Assembly: GCF_026343115.1 (NCBI RefSeq)
Contig: NZ_JAPEMC010000001.1
Location: 2,170,001 to 2,234,000 of the forward strand
Direction: 5' to 3'
Origin: Streptomyces sp. NBC_00102
GTDB lineage: Bacteria; Actinomycetota; Actinomycetes; Streptomycetales; Streptomycetaceae
DNA length: 64,000 nucleotides
The notes beneath the pieces were generated by a model. The model was not told the origin of the DNA. It was given only the letters and a program-made list of their open reading frames with translations, and did no database searches. The translations under genes and the position numbers were made by a program. Shown here piece by piece: positions 52,067 to 61,182 of the stretch (its first letter is position 1; each line of letters starts with the position of its first letter).

Positions 52067-54994
52067 ATGACTGATCATCTCTTCAACCTGCACGATGACG
52101 TGCTGGGAGCTATGCGCCGGGGTCCCCGGCATTTCACCAAGCTGGCATTCGCGCTTTCGGAGGCGGAAGAACCGGACCTCACGAGCCTGAGCCACTTCGC
52201 TGACCGGATCACCACAAGCGGCCGGGGAGACGCGCTCACCGCGCTCTGGCACCGCACTCTGACCGACTGGGATCTGGCCGAACAGGCCGACTGGTCGGCT
52301 TCCCCACCGCGCACTGACGAGCGACGGGCAGACGCCTACGGCCGCCTCGGCTTCGGCCCGGAGGTCCGTAAGGCGCTCGACGAGGCCGTCCCGGTCTTCA
52401 AGGAGCCTGGACCAACCGTCATCAGCAAAGAGTTCACGTCCTGGTACTCGCGAGACGAAGCTGCGGCCCGTTCGTTCTACTGGGCTTCCTACGAGCAGCT
52501 CCTCCGCCGCAAGGGCTGGTCCGACGCCGCGGTCTCCAGCCTCGGCGAGGCGAGCCACGCTGTTGTGGAACGCCTCGCCGATCCGACCCGCGACAAGGCA
52601 TACGGCGCCCGCGGACTTGTCGTCGGTTACGTGCAGTCGGGAAAGACCGCGAACTTCACCGGAGTGACCGCCAAGGCGATCGACGCCGGGTACCGCCTGG
52701 TCATCGTTCTCGGTGGCACTCTGAACCTGCTCAGAGGCCAGACCCAGCGCCGCCTGGACATGGAGCTGATAGGCAGGGAGAACATCCTGCGGGGCGCCGA
52801 CCCCACGGACCCCGACGCTCTGGTCGGCATCGACTACCAGGACGACGAGGACTGGCCGGCCAAGTTCGTCAGCCATGGTGGCCGCCCGTCCGCACGGGGT
52901 GGCTTTGACATCGAACGTCTCACCACCCGCGACAACGACTACAAGAGCCTGTTGAACGGAATCCGCACCCTCGAAATCGAGAAGCAGGACCGGACTCAGC
53001 CGCTGTACGCACCCGACAACCTGCATCGCGCGGCTGCGCGGATCATGGTCGTGAAGAAGAACAAAGCGGTCCTGGAGAAGCTGCTCACCGATCTGAAGAA
53101 GATCGGCCCGCTCATCGAGGAGATCCCCGCGCTGATCATTGATGACGAGTCCGACCAGGCCTCGGTCAATACGACGGATCCCAAGAAATGGGAGAACGAC
53201 ACCACCTCCCGTTCGGCGATCAACGGCCAGATCACGAAGCTCCTCAAGCTCCTGCCGCGTGCTCAGTACGTCGGCTACACCGCCACGCCGTTCGCCAACG
53301 TCTTTGTCGACCCTGGCGACGGGGAGGACATCTTCCCGCGCGACTTCCTCATCTCCTTGCCCCGCCCAGTCGGTTACATGGGAGTACGGAAGTTCCACGA
53401 CCTGGACACCGACGAGGACGCTGGCAAGGGACCCGCTGAGCGCGCGCACATCCGCGGTATCTACGACAGCACCGGGGACCGCCTCCAGGAGGCCCTGGAC
53501 GCCTTCGTGCTCACCGGTGCCCTCAAGCTCTACCGGGCGGACCGCGGTGTCGCCGACGGCCCGTTCCGGCACCACACCATGCTGGTCCATGAGTCCGTTC
53601 GCATGGCGGAGCACGCCGCGCTCGCTCTGCGGATCAGCTCGCTCTGGCACCAGTCCGCGTACACGGGGCAGGACGGCCACTCCCGCCTGGCGGCGCTGCT
53701 GGAGGGTGACTTCCGGCACTTCGCCGACGATGACCTGCCCACGCCGTTGACCTACGACGAGCTGAAGCCATACGTCGCCCGGGCCCGCCAGCTCATCAAC
53801 TCCGGCGGCACTCCGGTACTGGTCGTCAACGGAGCCTCCGAGCGGGACTACGACCAGCCGGATCTCGACTTCGACCGCACCCCTCACATCTGGAAGATCC
53901 TGGTGGGCGGGACCAAGCTCTCACGTGGGTTCACTGTCGAAGGCCTGACGGTGACCTACTACTGCCGCAAAACGCAGCAAGCCGACACTCTGATGCAGAT
54001 GGGAAGGTGGTTCGGCTTCCGGCCGGGCTACCGCGACCTGGTCCGTCTCTACATCGGCCGCGAGGTACCCGCGGGCAATTCCACGACAGTGGATCTGTAC
54101 GAGGCGTTCGAAGCGATCTGCCGGGATGAGGAGACCTTCCGCGCCCAGCTCACCCGCTACGCCACCATGATCGACGGCAAGCCTCAGATCACGCCAGCTC
54201 AGGTCCGCCCACTGGTCTCCCAGCACCTCCCCCGGATCAAGCCGTCCGCACGTAACAAGATGTTCAACGCGGAGCTGGTGGAGATCCGGTCTCCTGGCGA
54301 ATGGGTCGAGCCAACGGCGTACCCGGTGGATGCGGCCGATCTGCGGCACAACACCGAGGTGTGGCTGCCGGTCCTCACGTCACTCGACCCCGATCCTGCG
54401 GTCTTCGTCACTCTGGATCCGGATGACCAGGGCAAGTACATCCGTTACCCAGCGCGGACCGCGCTTCTCCCTCATGAGCAGCTGCTGACGATCATGAGCA
54501 GGCTCACGTGGGGCCGTCCGGACCTGTTCGCGCCGCACCTCGCCTATCTTCAGGACCCCAGCGATACCGGATGCGCCACTGACGACTGGCTTCTGGTGAT
54601 GCCCCAGACATCAGGCCGTACGAGTGTCGCGGCGACCATTGGCGATGCCGGGCCGCTCACGCTCGTACACCGCAGGCGCACCGCCCGCGGTGTCTTCAAC
54701 CGCATCTCGGGTATGTCTCACCGGCAGTCCGCGGAGCGCGTCGCCGGGGTACGGCAGGACAGCCCCGATGACCCCTTCGCCTCGCGGTTCCGTCAACCGC
54801 GACGCGGCACGGTGCTCCTGTACCCGGTCGTTGACCCGACGCTGGGAACACTGGCGGAGGTGGCCGTCGGCGGCCGCGTCGATCCAGCCAAGATCGTCAT
54901 GGCGTCCGCCTACTATCCGGCGGCGCACCCGCATCGCGATCAAGGCATCGCCTCGTTGCGGTACCGGGCCAAGGATTCATCGAAGTCCAGCTGA
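52067..54994 (+). CDS. Z1 domain P-loop protein of a defence system
   Basis: The 975-residue protein has the Z1 domain, a divergent superfamily 2-like motor: GYVQSGKTANFTGVTAKAID (Walker A, about 185-205), ALIIDDESDQASVN (Walker B, about 358), YVGYTATPFANVFVDP (motif III, about 404) and GGTKLSRGFTVEGLTVTYYC with QMGRWFGFRPGY (motifs V-VI region). All P-loop residues are present. Z1 proteins occur next to MORC-like ATPases, Vsr nucleases and cytosine methyltransferases in modification-linked defence loci. This is the largest gene of the island and probably the DNA-translocating core. ATG at 52067. Confidence 0.9.
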   Translation: MTDHLFNLHDDVLGAMRRGPRHFTKLAFALSEAEEPDLTSLSHFADRITTSGRGDALTALWHRTLTDWDLAEQADWSASPPRTDERRADAYGRLGFGPEVRKALDEAVPVFKEPGPTVISKEFTSWYSRDEAAARSFYWASYEQLLRRKGWSDAAVSSLGEASHAVVERLADPTRDKAYGARGLVVGYVQSGKTANFTGVTAKAIDAGYRLVIVLGGTLNLLRGQTQRRLDMELIGRENILRGADPTDPDALVGIDYQDDEDWPAKFVSHGGRPSARGGFDIERLTTRDNDYKSLLNGIRTLEIEKQDRTQPLYAPDNLHRAAARIMVVKKNKAVLEKLLTDLKKIGPLIEEIPALIIDDESDQASVNTTDPKKWENDTTSRSAINGQITKLLKLLPRAQYVGYTATPFANVFVDPGDGEDIFPRDFLISLPRPVGYMGVRKFHDLDTDEDAGKGPAERAHIRGIYDSTGDRLQEALDAFVLTGALKLYRADRGVADGPFRHHTMLVHESVRMAEHAALALRISSLWHQSAYTGQDGHSRLAALLEGDFRHFADDDLPTPLTYDELKPYVARARQLINSGGTPVLVVNGASERDYDQPDLDFDRTPHIWKILVGGTKLSRGFTVEGLTVTYYCRKTQQADTLMQMGRWFGFRPGYRDLVRLYIGREVPAGNSTTVDLYEAFEAICRDEETFRAQLTRYATMIDGKPQITPAQVRPLVSQHLPRIKPSARNKMFNAELVEIRSPGEWVEPTAYPVDAADLRHNTEVWLPVLTSLDPDPAVFVTLDPDDQGKYIRYPARTALLPHEQLLTIMSRLTWGRPDLFAPHLAYLQDPSDTGCATDDWLLVMPQTSGRTSVAATIGDAGPLTLVHRRRTARGVFNRISGMSHRQSAERVAGVRQDSPDDPFASRFRQPRRGTVLLYPVVDPTLGTLAEVAVGGRVDPAKIVMASAYYPAAHPHRDQGIASLRYRAKDSSKSS

Positions 54995-55169
54995 AGGCTG
55001 GTCCCGCAGCCTTCGGACGTGCTGGTCTCCCGCTGGGTTTTCGGAGGATGCGAGACTGAAAGCAAGGCTGTCCGGTCCCTCGCTCCGTCGCTCCCCGGCG
55101 CGGGAGACCGACCGCGAGGCCCCGGCGCACCGCAGGAAGCGCGTCGGCAATGGCAGAGACTGGACCGAC

Positions 55170-55640
55170 GTGACAGAGCCAGAAGTCTGGACGCCCCCCG
55201 AAGGCTCCTGGGCCTCATCGGCGGAACGGCGGCGGAACATGCAGGCGATCAAGAGCCGGGATACAAAACCCGAACGTCTGATACGGCAGCTTGTGCACGC
55301 CAGCGGTCTCCGTTACCGCGTCGCCGCCAAGCCGCTGCCCAACCTCCGCCGGACAGCGGATATGGTTTTCCGTCCGGCGAAGGTAGCGGTATTCATCGAT
55401 GGCTGTTACTGGCACGGCTGCCCCGAACACTACGTGGCACCCAAAACCAATCCGGGCTACTGGTCAGACAAAGTAGCCCGGAACGTCGCCCGAGACCGGG
55501 ACACTGACCAGCGGCTGAGATCTGCCGGCTGGACTGTACTGCGCTTCTGGGAGCACCAGGAATCAGACCGCTGCGCGGCGGAGATCGTCAGCACCGTCCG
55601 CGACCAGCGAAGGGTTCTGCTCGGGCAGGGATTTTCCTGA
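55170..55640 (+). CDS. Vsr-type (very short patch repair) endonuclease
   Basis: The 156-residue protein has the Vsr fold. RRNMQAIKSRDTKPERLIRQ leads to LRRTADMVFRPAKVAVFIDG with catalytic Asp64, then CYWHGCPEHYV with His82 and His87 and the zinc cysteines. NPGYWSDKVARNVARDRDTD and SAGWTVLRFWEHQ complete the family pattern. Vsr nicks T:G mismatches left by deaminated 5-methylcytosine. In Z1/MORC loci it may instead serve as the effector nuclease. The GTG at 55170 has only a weak ribosome site. The 3' end overlaps the convergent methyltransferase gene by 78 bp. Confidence 0.9.
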   Translation: MTEPEVWTPPEGSWASSAERRRNMQAIKSRDTKPERLIRQLVHASGLRYRVAAKPLPNLRRTADMVFRPAKVAVFIDGCYWHGCPEHYVAPKTNPGYWSDKVARNVARDRDTDQRLRSAGWTVLRFWEHQESDRCAAEIVSTVRDQRRVLLGQGFS

Positions 55641-56873
55641 CGCTGCGGAAGCGTGCTTTCTGCGCTCATCTCGCTCATGCGCCTGCCGGAGAACCGTGGC
55701 AATCGCGGAGGCGACAGCCTCCGCGACGGGCGGCGGAAACGCATTGCCTACCTGGCGGTACTGAGCAGTCTTCCCCCCGGTGAAATCCCAGTCCTTAGGG
55801 AATCCCTGAACGAGAGCGGCCTGTTCGACGGTGAGCATGGGGCCGTCCGGCCCCAGCAGGTCTCGAAGCCTGCTCTTGTCACGCTTCTCCTGGCCTTCTT
55901 TCCTGCCATTCGCCACACCCATGCCAGAGATCCCGAGGTCTGCCCAGGCCGCCTTGGCGCGGCTCGGACCAAGGTCCGCCCCCCCGTGCTTCTTCGATCC
56001 GCCGACCAGGGTGGGAGCGACACCGCCGCCCTTGTTGCCTTCGGCCTTCTGCGCTTCCTTCACCCAGTCGCGATGGCACTGCCGGGCGAGCGCGGCATCG
56101 GGACCGCCGAGAGCGATGTAGTGCTGGAACCGCTCCTCCATGGAATCCTTGAGCGCCTTGAACACACTCGTACGGCCAGTCCCGGCCGACGTGGGACGCA
56201 CGAATTCCAGATCCCCCAGCACATCCTTACGAACGGCTACAAGAATGGCTCGGGGGCGGAGCTGAGGAACGCCGAAATCGGCGGCCTCTAGCACATCCCA
56301 CATGCACACCGTGTAGCCCATCCCTTTGAAATACTCCTCAACGCCGTCTTCAGGCCGCTTGGCCCGGCCACCCTGAAGACGCGCTTCGATATATGTGCGG
56401 TAATCCTCAAACTTAGCGTCCTTGATGCCACGCACATTCTCGATCATTACCGCTTTAGGGTGCAGGTCTTCGACAAGTTCGAGCATTCGGGGAAAAAGAT
56501 CCCGCTCATCATCTTTGCCGAGCTGTTTTCCAGCGTGCGAGAAGGGCGGGCAAGGAACTCCGCCCGCCAGGAGATGAAGATCTCCTCGTTTCAGCGGCTT
56601 ACCAAAGAACTCAGCAGCCTTAGCCAGGCCGCCTTGCCCGTCAGCAGGAATAGGATCAAAGTCCTTGACATCACCCGAAATGATGTCGCAGTACTTCCTC
56701 TCCCATTCCCATCCATCGCGGCTCTTCACGTTCTCTTCCAGGGTTTCCACCGCGTGCTTGTCGATCTCCACCAGCGCGAGGTGCCGGAAGCCGGCCGAGT
56801 GAAGGCCGATGGCCTGACCGCCCGCCCCCGCGCAGATCTCGATCGAGGTCAGCGTTAGCTCACTGGCACTCAT
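55563..56873 (-). CDS. C5-cytosine DNA methyltransferase
   Basis: The 436-residue protein has all key motifs: I IEICAGAGGQAIGL, II VEIDKHA, IV GGVPCPPFSHAG (catalytic Cys108; PCP instead of the more usual PCQ), VI MIENVRGI, VIII PQLRPRAILVAV and X GNAFPPPVAEAVA. A variable region of about 120 residues (265-385) is the target-recognition domain, with Lys/Gly-rich loops. ATG at 56873 follows AGGAGG. It should methylate cytosine in a short site and mark self DNA for the neighbouring nucleases. Codon use (aaa, aag, cta) is clearly less GC-rich than the host average. Confidence 0.95.
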   Translation of the reverse strand: MSASELTLTSIEICAGAGGQAIGLHSAGFRHLALVEIDKHAVETLEENVKSRDGWEWERKYCDIISGDVKDFDPIPADGQGGLAKAAEFFGKPLKRGDLHLLAGGVPCPPFSHAGKQLGKDDERDLFPRMLELVEDLHPKAVMIENVRGIKDAKFEDYRTYIEARLQGGRAKRPEDGVEEYFKGMGYTVCMWDVLEAADFGVPQLRPRAILVAVRKDVLGDLEFVRPTSAGTGRTSVFKALKDSMEERFQHYIALGGPDAALARQCHRDWVKEAQKAEGNKGGGVAPTLVGGSKKHGGADLGPSRAKAAWADLGISGMGVANGRKEGQEKRDKSRLRDLLGPDGPMLTVEQAALVQGFPKDWDFTGGKTAQYRQVGNAFPPPVAEAVASAIATVLRQAHERDERRKHASAASGKSLPEQNPSLVADGADDLRRAAV

Positions 56874-56903
56874 GGGCTCGGATCCTCCTGGTGTGGCTGA
56901 TAT

Positions 56904-56945
56904 CGACATGCAAGTGTCGCATTGCTGACCACCGTCCAAGGACGG
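56904..56945 (-). promoter_or_regulatory. Inverted repeats in the methyltransferase promoter region
   Basis: CGACA-TGCAAG-TGTCG (56904-56919) and CCGTCC-AA-GGACGG (56932-56945) lie 31-72 bp upstream of the methyltransferase start. They may be control sites for the XRE regulator of the island or for the methyltransferase itself. Confidence 0.4.
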
Positions 56946-57083
56946 AACGACCCGGCCTCCGGCGGCGGGGACCTGTCTCCTTCCCGCGGGCTACGCCCCG
57001 TATTCGGATGACAAGGCTGGGAAACCACCGTGGCAGGACGGGCAGGACACTTCACCCAGCTCGTCCGCCAAGACTCGGACACC

Positions 57084-57863
57084 CTATGCGAGACCGGCGT
57101 GAGACGGCGCGGGGTCCGTCATCCCCCACACATAGCGGCTGGCTGGCTCGACAGCAGGGATGATCAGCCGCGCGTCGTCCGCCACCAGCCCCGGAGTCAG
57201 GGCGTGGCCTGGCACGGTCAGCCGGACGGATTCCCACCGGGCGGCCGGGGACAGATCGGCGGGCAGTACGGAGCACAGCCACGTGCGACTGACCGTGGCC
57301 ACGCTCAGTGCGCTCCCACTCGCGCTGACCAGCACTGAACCCATGATCCAGTCCTGGTCCGCTCGCATCACGTCCGATTCATGATGAGTGAGGTGCACGA
57401 CTAGACAAGTCGGGTTGGTCGTCGCCTTCACCTCCACGTGCAAGGACCGGCCTTCGCGAGAAATGGCGTCTATGTCATATCCGTAGGCATCCGAAACAGC
57501 CGAAACCCTCACCACCTGCTTCGCTCCGGAGAGTCGCAGCAACGCGATCAGAGACCGCTCGCCCTCATCGCCCGTCTGCCTGTTCCTCTCCTCCGAGGCG
57601 GGCTCCCACAAGACGTGGCGTAGGCCGCGACCCAGCGGTCCGGGAACCGAATCCGTCAGGTGCACCGCAGGCTGCCCGTCTGGCGACACCATCCCTGTCT
57701 TCTTCAGCCAGTCCAATGCCTCCGCGTACTGGGCCGGAGTGAGATCCGCGTACGCGGGGTGGTGGCTGAACATTGTGCGCAGCCGGGGGATATCGGCTCT
57801 GCGCAGGTGCGTCAGCCAGCGAGTCGCGGCCCGCCTCGTCCCCTCACCGAGCTGATACGGCAT
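57084..57863 (-). CDS. NO VEIN/DUF3883-type PD-(D/E)XK nuclease
   Basis: The 259-residue protein has a helical N-terminus (RRAATRWLTHLRRADIPRLR, LTPAQYAEALDWLKKTGMV) and a nuclease-like core. Key residues are Glu102 (GDEGERSLIALL), Asp130 (AYGYDIDAI) and Glu144-x-Lys146 (LHVEVKATT). That is the Mrr-like PD-(D/E)XK pattern of DUF3883 proteins, frequent in type I- and IV-like restriction loci. Its start overlaps the end of the SNF2 helicase gene by 20 bp, showing an operon. It is the best candidate for a DNA-cleaving subunit of this arm. Confidence 0.8.
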   Translation of the reverse strand: MPYQLGEGTRRAATRWLTHLRRADIPRLRTMFSHHPAYADLTPAQYAEALDWLKKTGMVSPDGQPAVHLTDSVPGPLGRGLRHVLWEPASEERNRQTGDEGERSLIALLRLSGAKQVVRVSAVSDAYGYDIDAISREGRSLHVEVKATTNPTCLVVHLTHHESDVMRADQDWIMGSVLVSASGSALSVATVSRTWLCSVLPADLSPAARWESVRLTVPGHALTPGLVADDARLIIPAVEPASRYVWGMTDPAPSHAGLA

Positions 57864-59676
57864 CGACGTGCCTCAGCAGAGCCCGGATGTCGGCCATGTC
57901 CATGCCGCCAGCTACGGCCGCCTCTTCCTGCAGGTCCGCGAGCTGCTGCACGGACGGGTCGTCCAGAATCCGCCCCATGAACTCCAGTTTCTCCTCAAGG
58001 CGCAAGGCGACCACTTCGTCCACCGTGCCCCGGGAGGCGAGTACCGTCACATTGGTTTCGGTGCCGGGTGCGAGACCGAGGCGGTGGATACGGTCCAAGC
58101 TCTGGAGGAAGCGGCCAGCCATGAAATCGCGGTCTACGTAGACAGCGTCATGGCAGACGTGATGAAGGCTGATCCCCTCGCCGAGGGTCGCCGGGTTGGA
58201 CAACAGCACGGCGCAGTCCGGGTCTTCGCGGAACCGGCGGATCTCCTCTTCACGGTCCGGCGTACCGCCGTGGACAACAGCGGGCTCATAGGCCGCGAAC
58301 ATCCGCTCCATCGTGCTGAGACTCCGGACGAAGGTCGTCCAGACCAGCGTCTTGCGTCCACGTTCGGCGTTCGCGGCGACGATGCTCAGCGCCTCCTGAT
58401 ACTTCGGGGAGAGCTCATAACTCGGCAGATCTCTCATCAACGAGTAGAGCGAGTCATCCGGCGGCACCTCAAGGGGCGGCACCTGGTAGGTCAGCGGCTC
58501 GTACCGGCTGGTGCCCTCGGCAAGCAGCGCGGGGCTGGTGGCCGCCATCAGCAGCCGCAGCATGGCCTTCCCCAGAGCGTCGAAGTCGTCACGTGCGGCC
58601 TCGGCCCTCGCCGAGTACCGGCCCACCAGCGCGTCGTAGATCTCCCGATGCAAGCTGGGCATGTCGACGTAACGAATCTTCGGCTCGAATGGGGGCAAGC
58701 CGAGTTCCGCCTTCGTGGTGCGGGTGAAGAGCGGCCGCAGGATCTGGCTCGCGTAGGCCAGATCACCGCCGGCCACCGCCCCGGTGACCACGCGGCGGCC
58801 GTGACCCGGCCAGACAAACGAGAGCAGGTTCTCCAGGTCGCGGGCGCCGTTCGGTGCCGGGGTACCGGTGAGGATCAGTCGGCGGCGGGTGAGCGGCCCC
58901 AAGGCCATGCACGCGGAACCGTAGATTCCCCGGGTGCCGAGCTTCATCCGATGAGCCTCGTCCAGAATCACCATTGAGGGGACGGCGCGAAGCCAGGAGG
59001 CCAGCGCGGCCAGCGAACGGTCCAGGCGCTCATAATTGACCACCAGGATCTCCACGGCGGGGTCGGGAGACTTCCCCATCACACCGAAGCGAAGGGGTTC
59101 GTCAAAGCAGGCGCTATTTTCGAACTCCCACGACTCGTATGCGGACTTGGGGCTCACCACCAGAAGCCGCTGAGCCTCGCCACGCTCGCGCATCGCCGCG
59201 AAGACAGCAAGCCCCACCCGCGTCTTGCCCGCACCAGGCACGCTGAAGTTCGCACCGTGGCGCAGCGACAGAAGCCGGGCGATGTCTCGCAGCTGGAAAC
59301 TGGTCAGCGGCGCCGTCCAGCTTCTGCCGAGAAGGCCCTCCACCTCATCAGGGCCAGTGACCGCTTCCGCAGAGCCAGCGCCGGCAAGCTGGCGTTCAGC
59401 AGCTTCAGCATCATCTAGAACGCCGCCAACCAAATGCGCGAGCTCTTCGTCCCAGTCGACATCCTCGGGAGAGGGCCAGGTGCCAAGCTCCCCGAGACCG
59501 ACCAGGAAGTCCTCCAGATCGACCTCCACCGCATGGGTGCCCCGCTGCACCCCAGGCGGGAACCGCGCCGCCAGCCGTGCCAGATCATGCTGACGCCCTT
59601 CGCCGGCCCGGAGCACGGCCCGGGTCCGGGTCATGTCGAAGGCGATGCGCAGAGAAGGCTCTCCGACGACCGTCAC
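57844..59676 (-). CDS. SNF2-type DEAD/DEAH helicase
   Basis: The 610-residue protein has a superfamily 2 motor: TSFQLRDIARLLSLRHGANF (Q-motif-like), SVPGAGKTRVGLAVF (Walker A, 145-158), VILDEAHRM (DEAH, 239-242) and LILTGTPAPNG (motif III). In the C-terminal half are KTLVWTTFVRSLSTMERMF, LLSNPATLGEGISLHHVCHD and QSLDRIHRLG (motif VI). The 125-residue N-terminal part is specific to this subfamily. It is coupled to the ParB-like gene by ATGA and to the DUF3883 nuclease by overlap. It likely remodels or translocates on invading DNA. Confidence 0.9.
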   Translation of the reverse strand: MTVVGEPSLRIAFDMTRTRAVLRAGEGRQHDLARLAARFPPGVQRGTHAVEVDLEDFLVGLGELGTWPSPEDVDWDEELAHLVGGVLDDAEAAERQLAGAGSAEAVTGPDEVEGLLGRSWTAPLTSFQLRDIARLLSLRHGANFSVPGAGKTRVGLAVFAAMRERGEAQRLLVVSPKSAYESWEFENSACFDEPLRFGVMGKSPDPAVEILVVNYERLDRSLAALASWLRAVPSMVILDEAHRMKLGTRGIYGSACMALGPLTRRRLILTGTPAPNGARDLENLLSFVWPGHGRRVVTGAVAGGDLAYASQILRPLFTRTTKAELGLPPFEPKIRYVDMPSLHREIYDALVGRYSARAEAARDDFDALGKAMLRLLMAATSPALLAEGTSRYEPLTYQVPPLEVPPDDSLYSLMRDLPSYELSPKYQEALSIVAANAERGRKTLVWTTFVRSLSTMERMFAAYEPAVVHGGTPDREEEIRRFREDPDCAVLLSNPATLGEGISLHHVCHDAVYVDRDFMAGRFLQSLDRIHRLGLAPGTETNVTVLASRGTVDEVVALRLEEKLEFMGRILDDPSVQQLADLQEEAAVAGGMDMADIRALLRHVDAVSAR

Positions 59677-61097
59677 CGCTCCTCCTCACGCACCGCGTCG
59701 AGGAGCCAGGTCACGCCGTCGCCGGGCTCGCTGATGCTGCGAGCGGACTCCATCGCGAGCTTTGCCAGGGACGCGCGCAGCTTGACTACCGCCTCGTCGA
59801 AGACCTCTTCGTCAAGGCTGCGGGAGGCGCGCGACAACATGAGGTCGGTCACGCACTGTTCGATGTCCTGGCAGGCGTCCAGGACACGGTCCGGAGCCGC
59901 CTGCTTGCGCTTCCGGAACCGCGCGTCCTTACCGGCCGGCTCCAGCGCCTCTTCGACGGCCTTCTTCATGTCAGCCAGGGCCTTGGTGGCCTCGGTGAAC
60001 TGCTGTGCCGGAACCGTCTTCTCAGAGACGGCGGCGGCCTTGGCCCTCAGTACGAAGTCGGTCAGCGCCCTCGCCTCGGCCACCTTGGGGTCCGCGGCCC
60101 GCACCGTACGGTTCAGCCCGGGAATGGCCACACCCGCCGCAGCCGGAGCCACAGACACCTGCGAGGTGAACGACTCGGGAAGGCGCTGCCCGAGATAACG
60201 CGCCCTGAATTCGGGTTCGATCAACCGCACGTCGGTCTTGGAGAAGTCCAGGACAATCGCCGCGAGCCGGCTCTCCTTCATCAGATCGGCCTTCTCCTTG
60301 CTGGAGGCCGACTCTTTGACGTACCTGCGGTGCAGCTCCTTCAACTTCTCCTGCGCCTCCTCGAAGTCCAGAAGCCGCAGCTGCGCGGGTCCGGTCTTGC
60401 TCCGGTCCACCAGGTCGTTGAGGGTCTGCAGGACCCACATGTCCTGCTCGCACGCACGTACCGTGGTCCGGAATTCGCGGGCGATCACCTGAACGGTCCG
60501 GCCAGCGGCCAGCTGCTCCTCGATCGCCAGCAGGCGGTTGATGTAGGAGTAGTCGCGCCGGTGATCTCTCCGGAGCTGGAGCGACAGCTCGACCTGGCTG
60601 ATGTCTTCCCACGTGCAGGAGGCCGGCAGCACTCCGACACGAATGCTGCCCTTGCCCAGCTCCTGAAGGGCGGCACGGCGCGTGTTCCCGTTGACCAGGA
60701 CGCCGTCGTATGTGATCAGGCCGGGGTCGCTCTGGCCGAACTGTTCAAGGCTCTTCTTCAGCTCGTCAAAGTCGGGGTCCTCCTTCGAGGGGTCCGCCGG
60801 CAGGGCCTTCAGCAGGTTGTGCAAGTAGTCCTGGCTCACCCGGGTGAAGGCGTCGCGGTCCAGCTCCTGGTCGAGCAGGGGGTCGTGGGTGCGCTGCGCT
60901 CGGATCCGGTGCGTGCCCGGGTTGTAGTAGAGCGAGTTCACCGGCATGTCGATCACCTCGACCTGCAACGGGTTGCCACGCCACTCGATACGCAGTGTCT
61001 CCGGCACCCCGCCGGCGCGCTTGGCCTCACGGAGCCGCTCCTCCACAAGATCCCGGTTCTCCGCGGCGAGGGGAGGGCGGCCGAAATCGGTACTCAC
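59673..61097 (-). CDS. ParB/Srx-fold (ParB-like N-terminal domain) protein
   Basis: The 474-residue protein has a ParB-like N-terminal region (about 35-150): VIDMPVNSLYYNPGTHRIRA, then FDELKKSLEQFGQSDPGLIT and DGVLVNGNTRRAALQELG; the last block is the ParB GNxR box. It also has a helix-turn-helix (AAGRTVQVIAREFRTTVRAC). The C-terminal half is long and helical (KAAAVSEKTVPAQQFTEATK). Not a partition protein: no ParA partner is present. GTG at 61097 after GAGGAG. In defence loci, ParB-like domains act as nucleotide-dependent DNA clamps or nicking domains. Confidence 0.85.
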   Translation of the reverse strand: MSTDFGRPPLAAENRDLVEERLREAKRAGGVPETLRIEWRGNPLQVEVIDMPVNSLYYNPGTHRIRAQRTHDPLLDQELDRDAFTRVSQDYLHNLLKALPADPSKEDPDFDELKKSLEQFGQSDPGLITYDGVLVNGNTRRAALQELGKGSIRVGVLPASCTWEDISQVELSLQLRRDHRRDYSYINRLLAIEEQLAAGRTVQVIAREFRTTVRACEQDMWVLQTLNDLVDRSKTGPAQLRLLDFEEAQEKLKELHRRYVKESASSKEKADLMKESRLAAIVLDFSKTDVRLIEPEFRARYLGQRLPESFTSQVSVAPAAAGVAIPGLNRTVRAADPKVAEARALTDFVLRAKAAAVSEKTVPAQQFTEATKALADMKKAVEEALEPAGKDARFRKRKQAAPDRVLDACQDIEQCVTDLMLSRASRSLDEEVFDEAVVKLRASLAKLAMESARSISEPGDGVTWLLDAVREEER

Positions 61098-61182
61098 TTG
61101 GGTTTCTCCTCTTGACGTACTGACGAGTGGCTGGTGCGACGAACGGGCCCCCGCGGCGCACCGCCGCGGGGGCACCGGCCAT

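Noticed and set aside
59673..61097. ParB-like protein as part of a plasmid partition system
   Set aside because: No ParA gene or parS-like cluster; the gene is coupled to an SNF2 helicase.
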